Shown here one piece after another: positions 28,301 through 36,834 of a stretch of DNA of 64,000 nt. Each line of letters starts with the position of its first letter. Position 1 is the first letter of the stretch. The stretch comes from Haliclystus octoradiatus. Taxonomy: Eukaryota > Cnidaria > Staurozoa > Stauromedusae > Haliclystidae. The position numbers and the translations under genes were made by a program. The notes beneath the pieces were generated by a model. That model saw nothing but the letters and a program-made list of their open reading frames with translations. It did not search any database and was not told the origin of the DNA. Where the stretch lies: positions 20,005,032 to 20,069,031 of the forward strand of contig OU744448.1 of the NCBI GenBank assembly GCA_916610825.1, written 5' to 3'.

Positions 28301-30851
28301 AGGTAAATTGATCTCAACATCAGAAGAAATATCAGATAACACTTGAGTCTGTTCTAAACCAGAATCAGGAATAACCTCTGTTTGAACACCTTCTGTGGGG
28401 TACTCAGAAACATCAACAATTGATTCTTCAACAATAACATTAATATCTTCAGCATTTTTTGGTGAACATGACATCATAAAATCTACTTCTATTGATAGAT
28501 TAGTAGTATCTTCTTCTTGGAAAATTTGTTCTGAATCAATATAATTTGGGCATTGTTCAGTGTTAGAAACTTGGGTAATTAGTGATGCGTCATCGTGATT
28601 TGTATCTGTTTCTTTTAAAAGTTCTGTTGTACTTGTGGTATCAACATGTGTAGTTGTTTCATCATGAAAAGAAGATTCTGCATCTTTGTAAATATCCAGA
28701 TCTTCATTTGTGGGCTGTTTTACTGAATCCTCAGGTATGTGACTGTCATCTTTGACACATGTACTAGTTTCCAGATCATTGATTACATCTTCATTTGATT
28801 TGGCTGACAAAGCATCTGTAAAGTATAATTTTTGCTTAGGTGTAGAATATATCTCATATTTGCCATCATTTGGAAAATATACTATCTATCTAAAGAATAT
28901 AGAATCATTATTCATGGTATATAATCTAGATTTAAATAGTTTAAAAGGACAAGCGTTACCTCTGCGAAAAAATTATTCAGTTCATGAACAGTTCATGAAC
29001 TAGTTCATGAGCATTAAGTGGCCCAATTTTCATGAATATTTTTATGAATTTGTCATGAAAAATGGACTCATGTACTCCAGAAATCCTTTTCGCAGGGGTT
29101 GTATTATTTCTGTTACAATGCCTGTGTCTGTGATTTACATTCTTGTGTGCGTACTACATTTTTTGCAGGAATATATAAAAAAATATCACGCTTTTACTAT
29201 AACCTCGGCTATTGTTTCTAAGCTTCCCACTGTTATAAAGATCATTAGCACTTTCATGTCACATTTATACTAACGTTCCATGATTAAAATGATCCTTGCC
29301 CAGTTAAGCAGATCTTTCTTAAGATATTTAATACTGATGTAATAATAACTAATACACATACAGATAATATCTATAAATGATGAATGGAAAAATGTATATT
29401 CTCTTTAGCAGTAAAATTGAAACACCCTTTTCATTTCGACAGACAGACTCTGACTAAATAATTTACAAGTCAGTTTAATTTAAAACGATTCGAAAAATTG
29501 TAAACATGGCATTCCTTTTAGTTTCGAAATTGGGAGTTTCTAAGCGGGAGGTGACGCAAATGCAAGACTCTCTGTGATTGCTTGAATAAGTGCTATTTTT
29601 ATGTGTGAAAATATCATGGCGAATATGGCTTTTAGGAGTGGCGGGAAAACCACTGAAACACTGATGGCTAAATAATAAAATTTAATATTTGTTACATATG
29701 AAGTTTTTATAATATCACAATATAATAGCAGCAAAACGCTTAAAAATATAAGCAGAGGTCGTTGTCAAAAAGGTAATGAATTAATACTTTAACCTTACAA
29801 ACGCCAAGTCTGTAGTTGCGTAATATTTAATTATCATGAGTAATATATATATATATATATGAGTAAACGAACGAACGATTTGTTGTAGCCTAACTGTGAT
29901 CGCTGTCTATTTGTAGGCTATCTCTGTTGTTCATAGCAATAATTCCTAATGACATTGCCATTTGTTGTGAGTTGCTGTGCAGTTGCTGTGCAATCACATA
30001 TAAATGAGACAGATTTGTGCCCCTTGTCTTTCTTTGAAACAATTTCCGAATAATTGAGAATTATCAAGGGATGGTGTTTTATCTGCCTTCAATTCTCCTT
30101 TATAGTTCAAAGAAGGTGTATTTGAGAGGTGTTGAAGGTGTATTTGCATTTAAATAAGCCTAGCCACTAGCCTTGAGGCATATTTTGGCATTTTAAATGT
30201 GCGCAATAAGGCGAATGCCAGGTGTATATATAATGCTCGAATCAAATACGCCTGCATTAATTTCGCTCAAAGTATGCCGTTTAGCCATAGCGTTGAATAA
30301 ACGGACAGTTGATCAAAAAATTGAGAATAATAATAACACTGCTAAAGGCTACTTTTGGGGAATATACCAGAAAATAGGAAATTGAAGGATGATAGCTTTT
30401 GCTAACGATAGGCTAGCGCAACAGGCTATCATTTAAATGTATGGCAGAGCATAGTTCTTAACCCTATCGATTTCGTAATACTTTAGTCCTTCTCTAGGCT
30501 AGGGCCGCTAGCTAAGGCTTACATTATAAAATCACAAAATAAATGTTATTATTTATATGAGAATGAGAACGTAACATCAATATTGCAAAGCCTAGTCTTG
30601 GTTAACAATTAAACAACAACACGTAAGAACTTATAGGTTCTTTAATTTGGTTTAGACTTTTCGCTGGTAATTTACTTGACAAACCTAGGCCTACCTACTG
30701 CTGTCCTACCTTGAAAAGAGTCTGTTGCACTCTTGGGTTTAATTTTGGGATCTTCTTTAACGGAGACTTTATTCTGGACCTCGACTGGAGAACGAATAAC
30801 TATCCTACGGTTCTCTTTCTTTTTCTTTCTTGGCCTTACAGCCTCAGCCAT
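290..30851 (-). CDS. EPG5: EPG5, ectopic P-granules autophagy protein 5 homolog (30 exons, C-terminal part off the left edge)
   Basis: EPG5 is a large cytosolic Rab7 effector that tethers autophagosomes to late endosomes/lysosomes and promotes SNARE assembly. Coding exons in transcript order: 30710-30851, 28046-28815, 27285-27380, 26315-26386, 26094-26183, 25116-25236, 24779-24924, 23712-23920, 23425-23521, 22564-22684, 21857-22013, 21504-21692, 21065-21323, 20714-20854, 19949-20110, 15898-16041, 14751-14931, 13069-13237, 12551-12691, 12014-12134, 11381-11475, 10576-10678, 10203-10295, 9509-9646, 8765-8931, 7647-7844, 4273-4396, 1923-2061, 967-1298, 290-598. All have GT donors and AG acceptors and all phases join, giving 5,226 nt = 1,742 codons. 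The N-terminus MAEAVRPRKKKK matches human MAEAVKPQRR. Strong landmarks are SITVLFMFKRR, FFVLNHILRCP, YLRYRQFLKRV and DHPLLPLIWQKFF. Human EPG5 has about 2,580 residues, so roughly a third is missing beyond position 1. The identification is from recalled similarity to the human protein; the exon joins are read directly. Confidence 0.96.
599..1922. other. EPG5 introns 28-29, no recognised element
   Basis: Apart from exon 29 (967-1298) I see nothing. A short plus-strand frame at about 1512-1650 (LLDMLWINLYHLRKTYQTK) looks protein-like but matches nothing I know. Confidence 0.5.
2154..4006. mobile_element. Non-autonomous hAT-like DNA transposon in EPG5 intron 27
   Basis: The ends are inverted repeats of about 30 bp (outer part ATAGATTATAGAATACAGGG, then ATTGGCAACT), flanked on both sides by the 8-bp direct repeat GGTTATAT (2146-2153 and 4007-4014). 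An 8-bp duplication is typical of hAT elements. The 1.85-kb interior has no convincing transposase frame. The intact duplication and well-matched ends suggest fairly recent insertion. It lies between exon 28 and exon 27 and touches neither. Confidence 0.8.
4536..4620. repeat. Small hairpin MITE
   Basis: An 85-bp palindromic unit begins GCACTGGAACTATAGTTCC and ends GGACCAGTTCCGGTGC, so the two ends pair over about 25 bases, including AGGCTCTT and AAGAGCCT. It has no coding capacity and lies in EPG5 intron 26. Confidence 0.6.
4743..4913 (+). repeat. Dispersed direct repeat, copy 1
   Basis: This ~170-bp sequence (beginning AGTTAAATGAAATTTTACTG, ending GGACCCTAGATTAA) recurs in the same orientation at 6441-6621 with roughly 90% identity by eye. 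The second copy has a small internal extension. The pair may be two copies of one short interspersed element. Confidence 0.65.
4914..5290. repeat. Minisatellite, ~88-97-bp unit, about four copies
   Basis: The motif CTTGAGTTAA recurs at 5001, 5098 and 5186, each followed by a TTGCTGCTTGCTGTTATTG-like run and then CAGTTGTTGTTGCTGTT. The units are imperfect. The array starts immediately after the dispersed repeat at 4743-4913. Confidence 0.7.
6286..6432. repeat. MITE of the GGTGCTTGG family, copy 1
   Basis: The ends are inverted: GGTGCTTGGGTATG...GGTGGGAGG at the left and CCTCCCACCAACCAAGCACC at the right. Relatives sharing these ends lie at 6976-7070, 8393-8481 and, as one end only, 19766-19800. 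There is no coding capacity. Short frames across it are repeat sequence. Confidence 0.6.
6441..6621 (+). repeat. Dispersed direct repeat, copy 2
   Basis: Second copy of the repeat at 4743-4913, in the same orientation. It abuts the right end of the GGTGCTTGG-type MITE at 6286-6432. Confidence 0.65.
6976..7070. repeat. MITE of the GGTGCTTGG family, shorter copy
   Basis: It begins GGAGCTTGGTTGGTGG and ends CCCACCAAGCAAGCACC. The right ~75 bp, including GGTCAACTAGCTATTGTG, match the copy at 6286-6432 almost exactly, so it is an internally deleted member of the same family. Confidence 0.6.
7647..20854 (-). CDS. EPG5: EPG5 exons 14-26: central helical scaffold
   Basis: Thirteen exons (14-26) cover the middle of the protein, which in human EPG5 is an extended alpha-solenoid rod. 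Good matches are HPFVISFILDYVQ (exon 14), LARLILKHLNYG (15), FNHWLWEVALSLKLHDND (17), YVSIAMSSIGH (18), LLSSVMSWIANAN (23), and YRWADLALATHVDHPLLPLI (25). Exon 26 holds GYQFFQAFHYSSKAKRMK and a His-rich loop. Exon 15 and exon 16 are separated by a 3.9-kb intron that holds two transposons; both flanking splice sites look normal. Confidence 0.94.
8393..8481. repeat. MITE related to the GGTGCTTGG family
   Basis: Inverted ends CAGTGCTTGGTTGG and CCATCAACCAAGCACCG bound an 89-bp unit whose interior differs from the copies further left. Only the ends place it in the family. Confidence 0.5.
13678..13957. repeat. Putative MITE with GTCACAAA/TTTGTGAC ends
   Basis: The left end GTCACAAAGTGTGGGATCC...CCCGGAAGG is mirrored at the right by AACCTTCTGGG-type sequence and TTTTGTGAC in inverse orientation. 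The interior is AT-rich. It lies in EPG5 intron 17. Confidence 0.45.
15000..15357 (+). mobile_element. Degraded LINE fragment, 3' end of the reverse transcriptase ORF
   Basis: Plus-strand frames encode MLSQLGWLSVRDIITSHQL followed, in another frame, by AGARKWNDVASGMKVV and FKHLLKNQM, then a stop. The order (LGW..., then GARKWN..., then FK..LK) is typical of the C-terminus of Jockey/CR1-type ORF2 proteins. At least one frameshift separates the two pieces. It lies in EPG5 intron 16 on the opposite strand to the gene. Confidence 0.55.
16232..17440. mobile_element. Non-autonomous hAT-like element with ~200-bp terminal inverted repeats
   Basis: The left ~210 bp and right ~210 bp are inverted copies at roughly 85-90% identity; both contain GCCGCTGTTCCCAGCGATGT and CTCATCTAGATGGGCTA. 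The right tip reads CAGTGGGCCAGGCCC (inverted) and the left tip CGGTAGGTCAGGCCC. The flanks are CCAATTAA (16224-16231) and CCAATAAA (17441-17448), an 8-bp duplication with one mismatch, as for hAT. The ~800-bp middle has no transposase. It lies in EPG5 intron 15. Confidence 0.75.
17600..19625 (-). mobile_element. 5'-truncated non-LTR retrotransposon (Jockey/CR1-like) with long open RT frame
   Basis: The frame is open from about 19625 to a stop at 18068. It encodes the C-terminal two-thirds of ORF2 with canonical RT motifs in order: NYRPISLLSSFSKVLEK, FQFGFR, FLDLKKAFDTVSH, CGVPQGSILGPLLFLIFIND and SLFADDTT (catalytic F-A-D-D), then a C-terminal region with NPHLQYCLAIWG. No endonuclease domain is present, so the element is 5'-truncated, as usual for LINEs. 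The 3' UTR seems to run into AT-rich sequence; its end near 17600 is uncertain. The lack of stops suggests young age. It sits in sense orientation within EPG5 intron 15. Confidence 0.85.
20111..25115. other. EPG5 introns 6-14, mostly unremarkable
   Basis: Outside the exons and the MITE at 22846-22995, only fragments of the TTCATGAAC repeat (23595-23640, 24107-24135) stand out. No RNA gene or additional coding sequence is seen. Confidence 0.5.
21065..27380 (-). CDS. EPG5: EPG5 exons 3-13: coiled segment, LIR region and start of the helical scaffold
   Basis: Exons 3-13 encode about 520 residues. Exons 3-6 give a helical, coiled-coil-like part beginning EFYELVLSYWKCR. Exons 7-8 hold RDSITVLFMFKRR and DQFFVLNHILRCP, near-identical to human. 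Exon 9 ends in NWTFVEEDREE, matching the human WTLVDE LC3-interacting motif (Trp at residue 572 of this model). The second human motif (WILL) corresponds here to LYLL at the beginning of exon 10 and lacks the aromatic residue. Exon 11 carries YLRYRQFLKRV and exon 12 IERLQLEFDQFFFRGA. Exon 13 holds EAIFLLSALANMATAR, matching human EEICLLTTFAQMAQAR. Confidence 0.94.
22846..22995. repeat. MITE with GTCTGACAAAAG inverted ends
   Basis: The left end GGTCTGACAAAAGTAGG...AGGAATCCTACAT is mirrored by ATGTAGGATTCCAGAAGG and CCTTTTGTCAGAC at the right. About 50 bases pair on each side, leaving a short loop. It lies in EPG5 intron 9. Confidence 0.6.
25317..25526. repeat. TTCATGAAC palindromic MITE, copy
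   Basis: It starts CCCCTGCAAAAAACAGTT and ends AAACTGTTTTTCACAAGGG, with repeated GTTCATGAAC palindromes between. Other members of this family are at 25925-26085, 27110-27233 and 28959-29098, with degraded pieces near 23595-23640, 24107-24135, 25610-25735 and 25798-25890. Confidence 0.65.
25925..26085. repeat. TTCATGAAC palindromic MITE touching an EPG5 splice donor
   Basis: This copy runs from an ACACAGTTCAGGAGC end to CTGTTTTTCACAG. Its right end stops only about 8 bp from the edge of EPG5 exon 5 (26094), so the intron's donor region lies immediately beside the repeat. Confidence 0.6.
27110..27233. repeat. TTCATGAAC palindromic MITE, best-preserved copy
   Basis: The two arms, CCCTTGCAAAACAGTTCAG and its inverse CTGAACTGTTTTTCGCAGGGG, pair almost fully, with GTTCATGAAC units in tandem inside. 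The transcript could form a long hairpin. Confidence 0.7.
28046..28815 (-). CDS. EPG5: EPG5 exon 2: long acidic, Ser/Thr-rich N-terminal region
   Basis: This is the largest exon (770 bp, 256 whole codons). It encodes a low-complexity acidic stretch, many Asp, Glu, Ser and Thr, that is probably disordered and matches human EPG5 only in character. Conservation resumes at its end with LMHLEDFIEDFIK, which lines up with the human ENVESYLEEF segment at the beginning of the folded part. The acceptor is TTACAG and the donor GTAAAC. Confidence 0.93.
28959..29098. repeat. TTCATGAAC palindromic MITE, copy in EPG5 intron 1
   Basis: The ends CCTCTGCGAAAAA and CTTTTCGCAGGGG are inverted, with GTTCATGAACAGTTCATGAAC inside the left arm shortened by substitutions on the right. 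Confidence 0.6.
30710..30851 (-). CDS. EPG5: EPG5 exon 1: initiator Met and basic N-terminus
   Basis: The start was chosen as the second Met of a longer frame, because MAEAVRPRKKKKENRR aligns with the human start; an upstream in-frame Met would add ten residues with no counterpart. The exon ends ...DSFQ plus one base, followed by a GTAGG donor. The first base of the codon joins AT of exon 2 to give Asp. The segment is rich in Lys and Arg and looks disordered. Confidence 0.93.
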
Positions 30852-31186
30852 GTTTACATTAAGAAATTCGCAGCATAACACAGTTTAGAAAACGCATTTA
30901 TGCTGTTAAATTCTGAGAGTCCACTTGTTGAGGACTCGCCATGTTTGTTATGGAGGATTTTGTCGTCATTTTGATACTATTATTAGAACTTTTGAGCGAG
31001 GCTGGTTCTCATGTGACTCAACGAAATTCAGAAATTCACAGTGCTTCATGGAATTGTTTCAGCCATTACTCAAGAAATCATTCCTAGAGTAATTGTGTAT
31101 TTCTAAATTTATGTAATGGCAAAAATAAGTTTTTTGGAAACGAGAGTTTTTAGTATTTGTATAAATAAGATTTTAACGAGCTCAAG
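30852..31186. promoter_or_regulatory. Putative bidirectional EPG5/MESD promoter
   Basis: The 335 bp between the EPG5 and MESD start codons must hold both 5' UTRs and both core promoters. I see no convincing TATA box. A CGCCATGTTT sequence near 30938 resembles a YY1 site, a motif often seen in housekeeping promoters. Transcription start sites cannot be read from the sequence. Confidence 0.6.
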
Positions 31187-31640
31187 ATGATTAAGTTCTG
31201 TATTGTGACTATATTATTTCTCTTCGCAGTAGTGGACTTTGCTGCTACGAAAAAGGATAAACAATCTGGTAAAATAGGAAAAGATGTATTGGATTATTCG
31301 GAAACTGACATTTATAAATTAGAGGATCAATGGAATGTAAGTACATGGGAGACCAGACCTGCGAAGTTGCTAACTAGCTTGCTAAGCTTAGCTATAGCTT
31401 GCAGCCTTGCTACCTGCCCCCTGAGCCATAGGCCTACTATTTGAGTAACCTACATACAGCATACATGTATTTACGAAATTTGACATTTCGATCAGACGTA
31501 AACACAGCTTTCGAATTTCAAAATTCATCGAAAATATATTCATCTTAACATGGTAACTCTGGCGATAGCCGATATCTTTATATCTTTAGATGACCCTCCT
31601 GAAAATCATCTAAGATGAGTGAGGTTTCCTCTTTAAATAT

Positions 31641-31675
<35 letters not shown>

Positions 31676-34600
31676 CTTTTCATAAACACTGGCAATGCGC
31701 AGGGCTAGCCGGCTAGTCAGATCTAGGAAATTTTGCGACTGACTCAAAAGGGGGAATAGCGGGGCAAAGCCCCATTTGCTTAATGTCTGAGAGATACCAA
31801 GGTTTTTATAAAATGTATAAGACTCTTTTGAAGCGGTGTCAAAAACATGTGTGCTTACTGTAGGTGTCCTTAACTGTAGGTGCCTGTTAATTTTCAAAAA
31901 ATTTACTTCAGTTAATCAGTTTAGCCTCCTTTGAAATCTTTTTCTCGCGGCCATATTTTAAAAAACCAATAAAGGAAACAGCTTACTAATTAATTTGTCA
32001 GTTTTCTACGGACAGGCAGTCACTTGTTCTGCTCTTGGCACAAGGCAAACTGCTTTTCATTATATTATTTCTCCTTTTTGTAAGAAGTGGTAGTTGTGGA
32101 AAGCCAACTAGCAACTAATAACTTGATCTATTTCAATGAAATTGTATACTGATTGATAAGTTGTAAGTTAGAATGTCTCATGTTGGCAGCTGGCAGAATG
32201 CAGTTGGCTTTGTTCTAGTGTGAATTCCAGAATCAAATAGCTTCAGGGAAAGTAAGACGTAACTTTTTTTATATTAACATGAAAGATCTAATACAGTCAA
32301 TATCGCATAATACGTTATCGTTGGGAACCCAAACTAGCTCAAATTAAACAACAATAGGATCTTTCTATTACAATATAAATGATAACACCCTCTTTATTCA
32401 TGTCTCATGCTTATCTTTCAAAGTTAAAATCACCTCGCTGATCACCATTAAATTCTTGATTAATAAATTGTAATTCAAAATCAGACATTACACGTACAAA
32501 TTACGATTCTTGCGATGTAAACCTTTGAATATTTTATGAGCAATTCTAGCCAACAACATCACAACAATCACTCAGACTACTCATGAAATTTAAACAAAGT
32601 CATGTTCATTTCCGAAAGCAAAACGATTTCCGTAGATTCTAACGCTTTCACAAATTTAATTGTCAACACCTCAGCAAAACAAAGAATCAAATAACAATAA
32701 TAACGCACTAAGTGATAAAAAACCTTCTTGGGATCAACTATCTGGAGTGTATTGTGCGATAAAACCATAGACTTACATAAACTGCTGACGAAAATGTGCA
32801 ACATGGGGAACAAAGATGGCTGACGCAAAGGACTTATTTTAGCGCTCTCCTCATTGACATTTTCAAAATTATTTGATCTCTCCTATAAACTCTTTTGTAA
32901 TCTAAACTCCAAACAATAGGTTCTCACTGTCATAGAAAGATATTTTAAATAGGATTTTCCTACCAGCGAAGCGAGATTTGTTCATAGGATCACAATTATT
33001 TTCAAACATTTATGAATAATTTAAAATCATACCGAGAGACATGGAAATATAAAATTAAAAAAAGAAATACTAATTACCTTTAAATACGATTAAAAAATTG
33101 AACTTTTAACTCATGATTGATGCAACTTGAAATTGGTAGTCATAGATAACTATTTCATAAATAAATAGCCTATCCTGTTTCATTTAGAAACAAAAATTGC
33201 TCAAAAAATGGCTTGAAATTTTGCGGTTTTCAAGCCTCTGTTTTGGTACCTTGCGTCAGCCATTATGGATGCCCATGGTCGCTATGTGTTTTCCATTAAG
33301 TTTGGCAATGGAATCAGCAGTCTATGTAAGTCTACATTCAGACCACGAAGAGAGCTTTTGCATGATGTATGATGCTCAGGATTTCTTCGCATTGTTTTTG
33401 ACATGGCGGATACAAGGTTTTTTCCCAGGTCATTTTCATATAGTAGGCCTAGTAGATGGAGATATGTAACTGATAGCCTGTTTAAATGTACTTGATTTTC
33501 TCTTTATCTTTATAATTAATATTAATTATTGAAATTAATCACAATAAACAGGAATTCATTGTGATAATTTGTATCAATCACAACAGATATTTCTCCATTA
33601 TGGAACGGGACGGGTCCTTCCATAGGTCACTCTCATAATCCATGGTCCAGTTCCGAAGCGTATCTCTCTATTCGACAAGATTAAAAATCTTTATTTGAAG
33701 AAAAATTTAGTCTGAATGCTATTTTTCAATTAAATTTGTGCTTGCGTACAGAAAAATCAGTTATAAGTTCATTATAAGAATGTCACACTGCAATATATGG
33801 CGTTACCTGATGAGAAAGATGGTTTAAAGAAAAATGTGAAGTATTTAGCAAAACAAATTATTCACAGACTAGGTTGACCTGATAGCTTGATTGAAGTGAT
33901 CATGTTTTATTTATTGATGCAGAGCACACACTCTCTGGAATGTCAGCTGGTGATATCAGTGTTCCCTAATCTTATCAGCCCCACCACCCCATAGCATTGT
34001 GTTCCTTTCCAGGAGGCTTTAAGCAGGATTGTCAAGAATAAAATTAACGTTGAATAATAAACGCAAAGAAAGAAAGAAACAGCACAGACCTTTTCCCATC
34101 TGTCAATGGCTGGTGTCAAACATGCAGGCCAGGTGGCAAAACTTTTTAGTGAAAGCCCATTTCCTCATACGCACCTTTGCAGCAAAAATCACTATCGGCC
34201 TAACAAAATAATTCCATAGGCCTACACTAGGTAGAAACAATCTCGTCCAACAGTGATTGAAAGCATTGCTTCCTTGTGCTAATTAAATAATTAAACTCAA
34301 TGAATTTAACAGAGCATAACAAAGTAAATATGAAACAACAATAGGTGCAATTAGCAAGCAATCATATTAGCGGCACAAGCAACCATTCACGAATACAACT
34401 TTGAATACAACAACAATGAGCATAAAAATTAACAACCATGATTGTGTAAATGTAGCAGCGCTGCGACAACTACGTGCCCTGAAGCACAATCAGACAAAAT
34501 TGCGTAAAGGTCAAAAGAATAGAACAAAGGGTATCATAGAAAAGGTTAAGTTTAAAAATTCATATAAAATAAAATACTTGATCGAACTTAATAAAAACTG

Positions 34601-35988
34601 AACCACGATGCTAATAACCAGTGTAACATTCTTGTGACACAGACAGTATCTTTGTAAAGCGCCAAGGAGAAACTATCGGCTGGAAATGATTTTGAAAATT
34701 TCCTTGTACTAATTTCGACTCTGTGTATGCGGATCTGGGTTTGCGGTTGCATCCGCTTTGCGGCCACTTGCCTGAACTCGAGTCTCTAGGTGTTGTAACT
34801 TCCTTCCAATAAGCAGTGATTTTCAGCCCCCATGATGAACCATTGTCAAGAAATAGAAACCATCATTTTAGCAAGGTAAATTACACAGTTATTACAAGGA
34901 AAATTAATCTGCATCCCAGATAATTTGTAGTCTAATGTTTAGCTACCTATACCTATTCTGCAATCTCTACCTTACCGTCATATCCAAAGAAAGCATGTGA
35001 ATGTTTGTTTTTTGACACTATATGTCAAAAATGAAAAAAGTTCTCTATTTGTTTTGGCTGTAGCCTATGTCTCTTTTCATGCACTAGGAAAATGATGATG
35101 AATACGACCCAACCGAAGATAATGATGACCCTCGCTACAAAAAGCAACCAGATGCTAAGCTTGATCCTAGTTTACTCAAAAAAGATCCCGAAGCATTTCT
35201 GAAAGCATCCAAGAAGGGAAAAGCACTGATGATGTTTGCAACTGTAGGTGGTATCCCTGATAGAAAGAGGACAGAGAGGATTTCAACATTTTGGCAACAA
35301 AGTCTATTTAATGCCAATATTCAAATGAAAAGGTAAGTTTAGGATTGTGACTCATGTATCAATTAATCTTTAGATTCACAGCTTAATTTTATGCAGACTC
35401 AAAGGATATATACATTTTCAAAAATAAGATGTGTCATGCGAACATAGAAGAAACATGAGTCTCCTTTCGATGTCATTTTCACTGGTACTCCAATATGCCC
35501 CTTGTGTGTTATATGTAGGAAAGATTGATGGCCCGGGTTGTGTATTTTGAAAAGATCTTGACCCCAAGGTAGATTTCAATAAGATGTATTGTTATGTAAA
35601 AATTGTGATGTGAAATAGCTTTATAGTTCATTGCTCAACGTGACTGTCAAAGAGATATTGAATGAAATCAAACTTGTTGCTTGTTTTCTGGTATTGCATG
35701 TATTTGGGATTTTGGATATTTATCATATTTTTCTTTCCAAAACGAAAGGCTTTTGCATTTAGTCTCTTTTAGAAATCCATCAGAGAAACTATTTCTTGAC
35801 TTGTCTTTATGCGATTTTACTCCGTTAGATATGTCATATCAGATGATAGAATTCTTATCCAATTAGACGATGGTAGTACCGCATGGGAGATCAAAGATTT
35901 CCTTGTAAAACAACCAGATTGTGAATTGGTTGAAATAGAAAATCAAAAATTTCCTGGTGCTGGCAGAGCAAAGAAATCAGAATTATAA
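31187..35988 (+). CDS. MESD: MESD, LRP-receptor chaperone (three exons, complete)
   Basis: MESD is an ER-resident chaperone that folds the beta-propeller/EGF modules of LDL-receptor-related proteins and so is needed for Wnt co-receptor export. Exons are 31187-31336, 35088-35332 and 35829-35988, with phases joining to 184 residues plus stop. Residues 1-20 are a signal peptide (MIKFCIVTILFLFAVVDFAA). Exon 2 encodes an acidic linker and GKALMMFATVGG, then FWQQSLFNANIQMKR, matching human LMMFVTVSG and LWQGSLFNANYDVQR. Exon 3 holds LDDGSTAWEIKDFLVKQ, matching human RDGSYAWEIKDFLV. The protein ends KKSEL, a KDEL-type retrieval signal. It is shorter than human MESD (about 234 residues) mainly because the Lys-rich C-terminal extension is missing. 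Intron 1 is 3.75 kb. Confidence 0.95.
31337..35087. other. MESD intron 1
   Basis: The 3.75-kb intron holds a (TA)n tract and AT-rich sequence. Matching GCTGACGCAA and TTGCGTCAGCC stretches near 32820 and 33253 may be ends of a decayed inverted-repeat element. Plus-strand frames at 33197-33469 and 34401-34601 show no family resemblance and are taken as chance. Confidence 0.5.
31644..31671. repeat. (TA)n microsatellite
   Basis: An uninterrupted run of TA dinucleotides lies in MESD intron 1. A shorter (AT)n run lies at about 29845-29860. Confidence 0.9.
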
Positions 35989-36834
35989 TATCGAAATTTT
36001 ATATGGTCTAATAACTATCTATTGTTGCGTATTTATATTTGTAGAAGACATTTTTATTTAAGATACTTGACGCCTTTATATTCTTGCAAGAGTGCTGGAT
36101 TGTCCTTTATGTGTACATTGTCCTTGGGTAGCAATAGCTTCAAAGGAATAAGTATAAGTACTTCTAGAACACAGCCGGATATAATATTTCTAAATGTAAT
36201 TGTTTTTTTGAATCACACAAAGGGTTCAGGCATCTTTCTTTTTCCACTAGACTTCCATGAATAAAACAAGTGCACTTTTAGTAATGGTTAGCCAAATAAC
36301 AGTCATTTCTATATTTTTATCCATATTGCATTGCATAAACTATATTTATTATATAATTATCAGTGCTATACAGGATTTTCTGCCACTGAGAAAAGCCGTA
36401 TTCGAAAAATTTGCCATTTCCACTGTAAAAATATGATACAGTGGGAATAACACTTTTAAACCAATCTTTGAACTCCGTCGACAACAACTTTCTTTTGTTG
36501 TTTTCTATCAAAATTCTGAGTGCTTCAAAGATAAAAATTTAATTTGAAATTACGATAAGGATTCACCGTCGGAGATGATTCAATTCTCCGACTGAGAAGC
36601 TGAAACATGGAAGGGGGTCAGGTCGTGACGAGCAATAGGGCCCTCCAACTGGGGGGGCTAGGGGCATATTCCCCCTGAGAAAAATTTGGGATATTTCATC
36701 ACCAGAATAAGCTCTATCCTTCATTCTGAAGTCCAAAGCAAAAATGTTTTTGAAGTAGAAACACAGCTTGGTGTAAAATAAAAAAATCTTTAAGAAAGGT
36801 TGCTGAGATGTCATTTTCTTTCTGTAATTGTAAT
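35989..36834. other. MESD 3' UTR and intergenic sequence
   Basis: The first ~280 bp is the probable MESD 3' UTR. A GC-richer stretch with GGGGGGGCTAGGGGC near 36650 resembles dispersed repeat sequence common in invertebrate genomes, but I cannot name it. Confidence 0.4.
36260..36265 (+). terminator. Candidate MESD polyadenylation signal AATAAA
   Basis: An AATAAA hexamer lies about 270 bp after the MESD stop codon in otherwise non-coding sequence. It is the best polyadenylation signal seen before the retrotransposon remnant begins, but the sequence is AT-rich and the hexamer could be chance. Confidence 0.45.

Noticed and set aside
33197-34601. Plus-strand frames within MESD intron 1
   Set aside because: Short, with no family motifs; no splice sites joined them in phase to the MESD exons.
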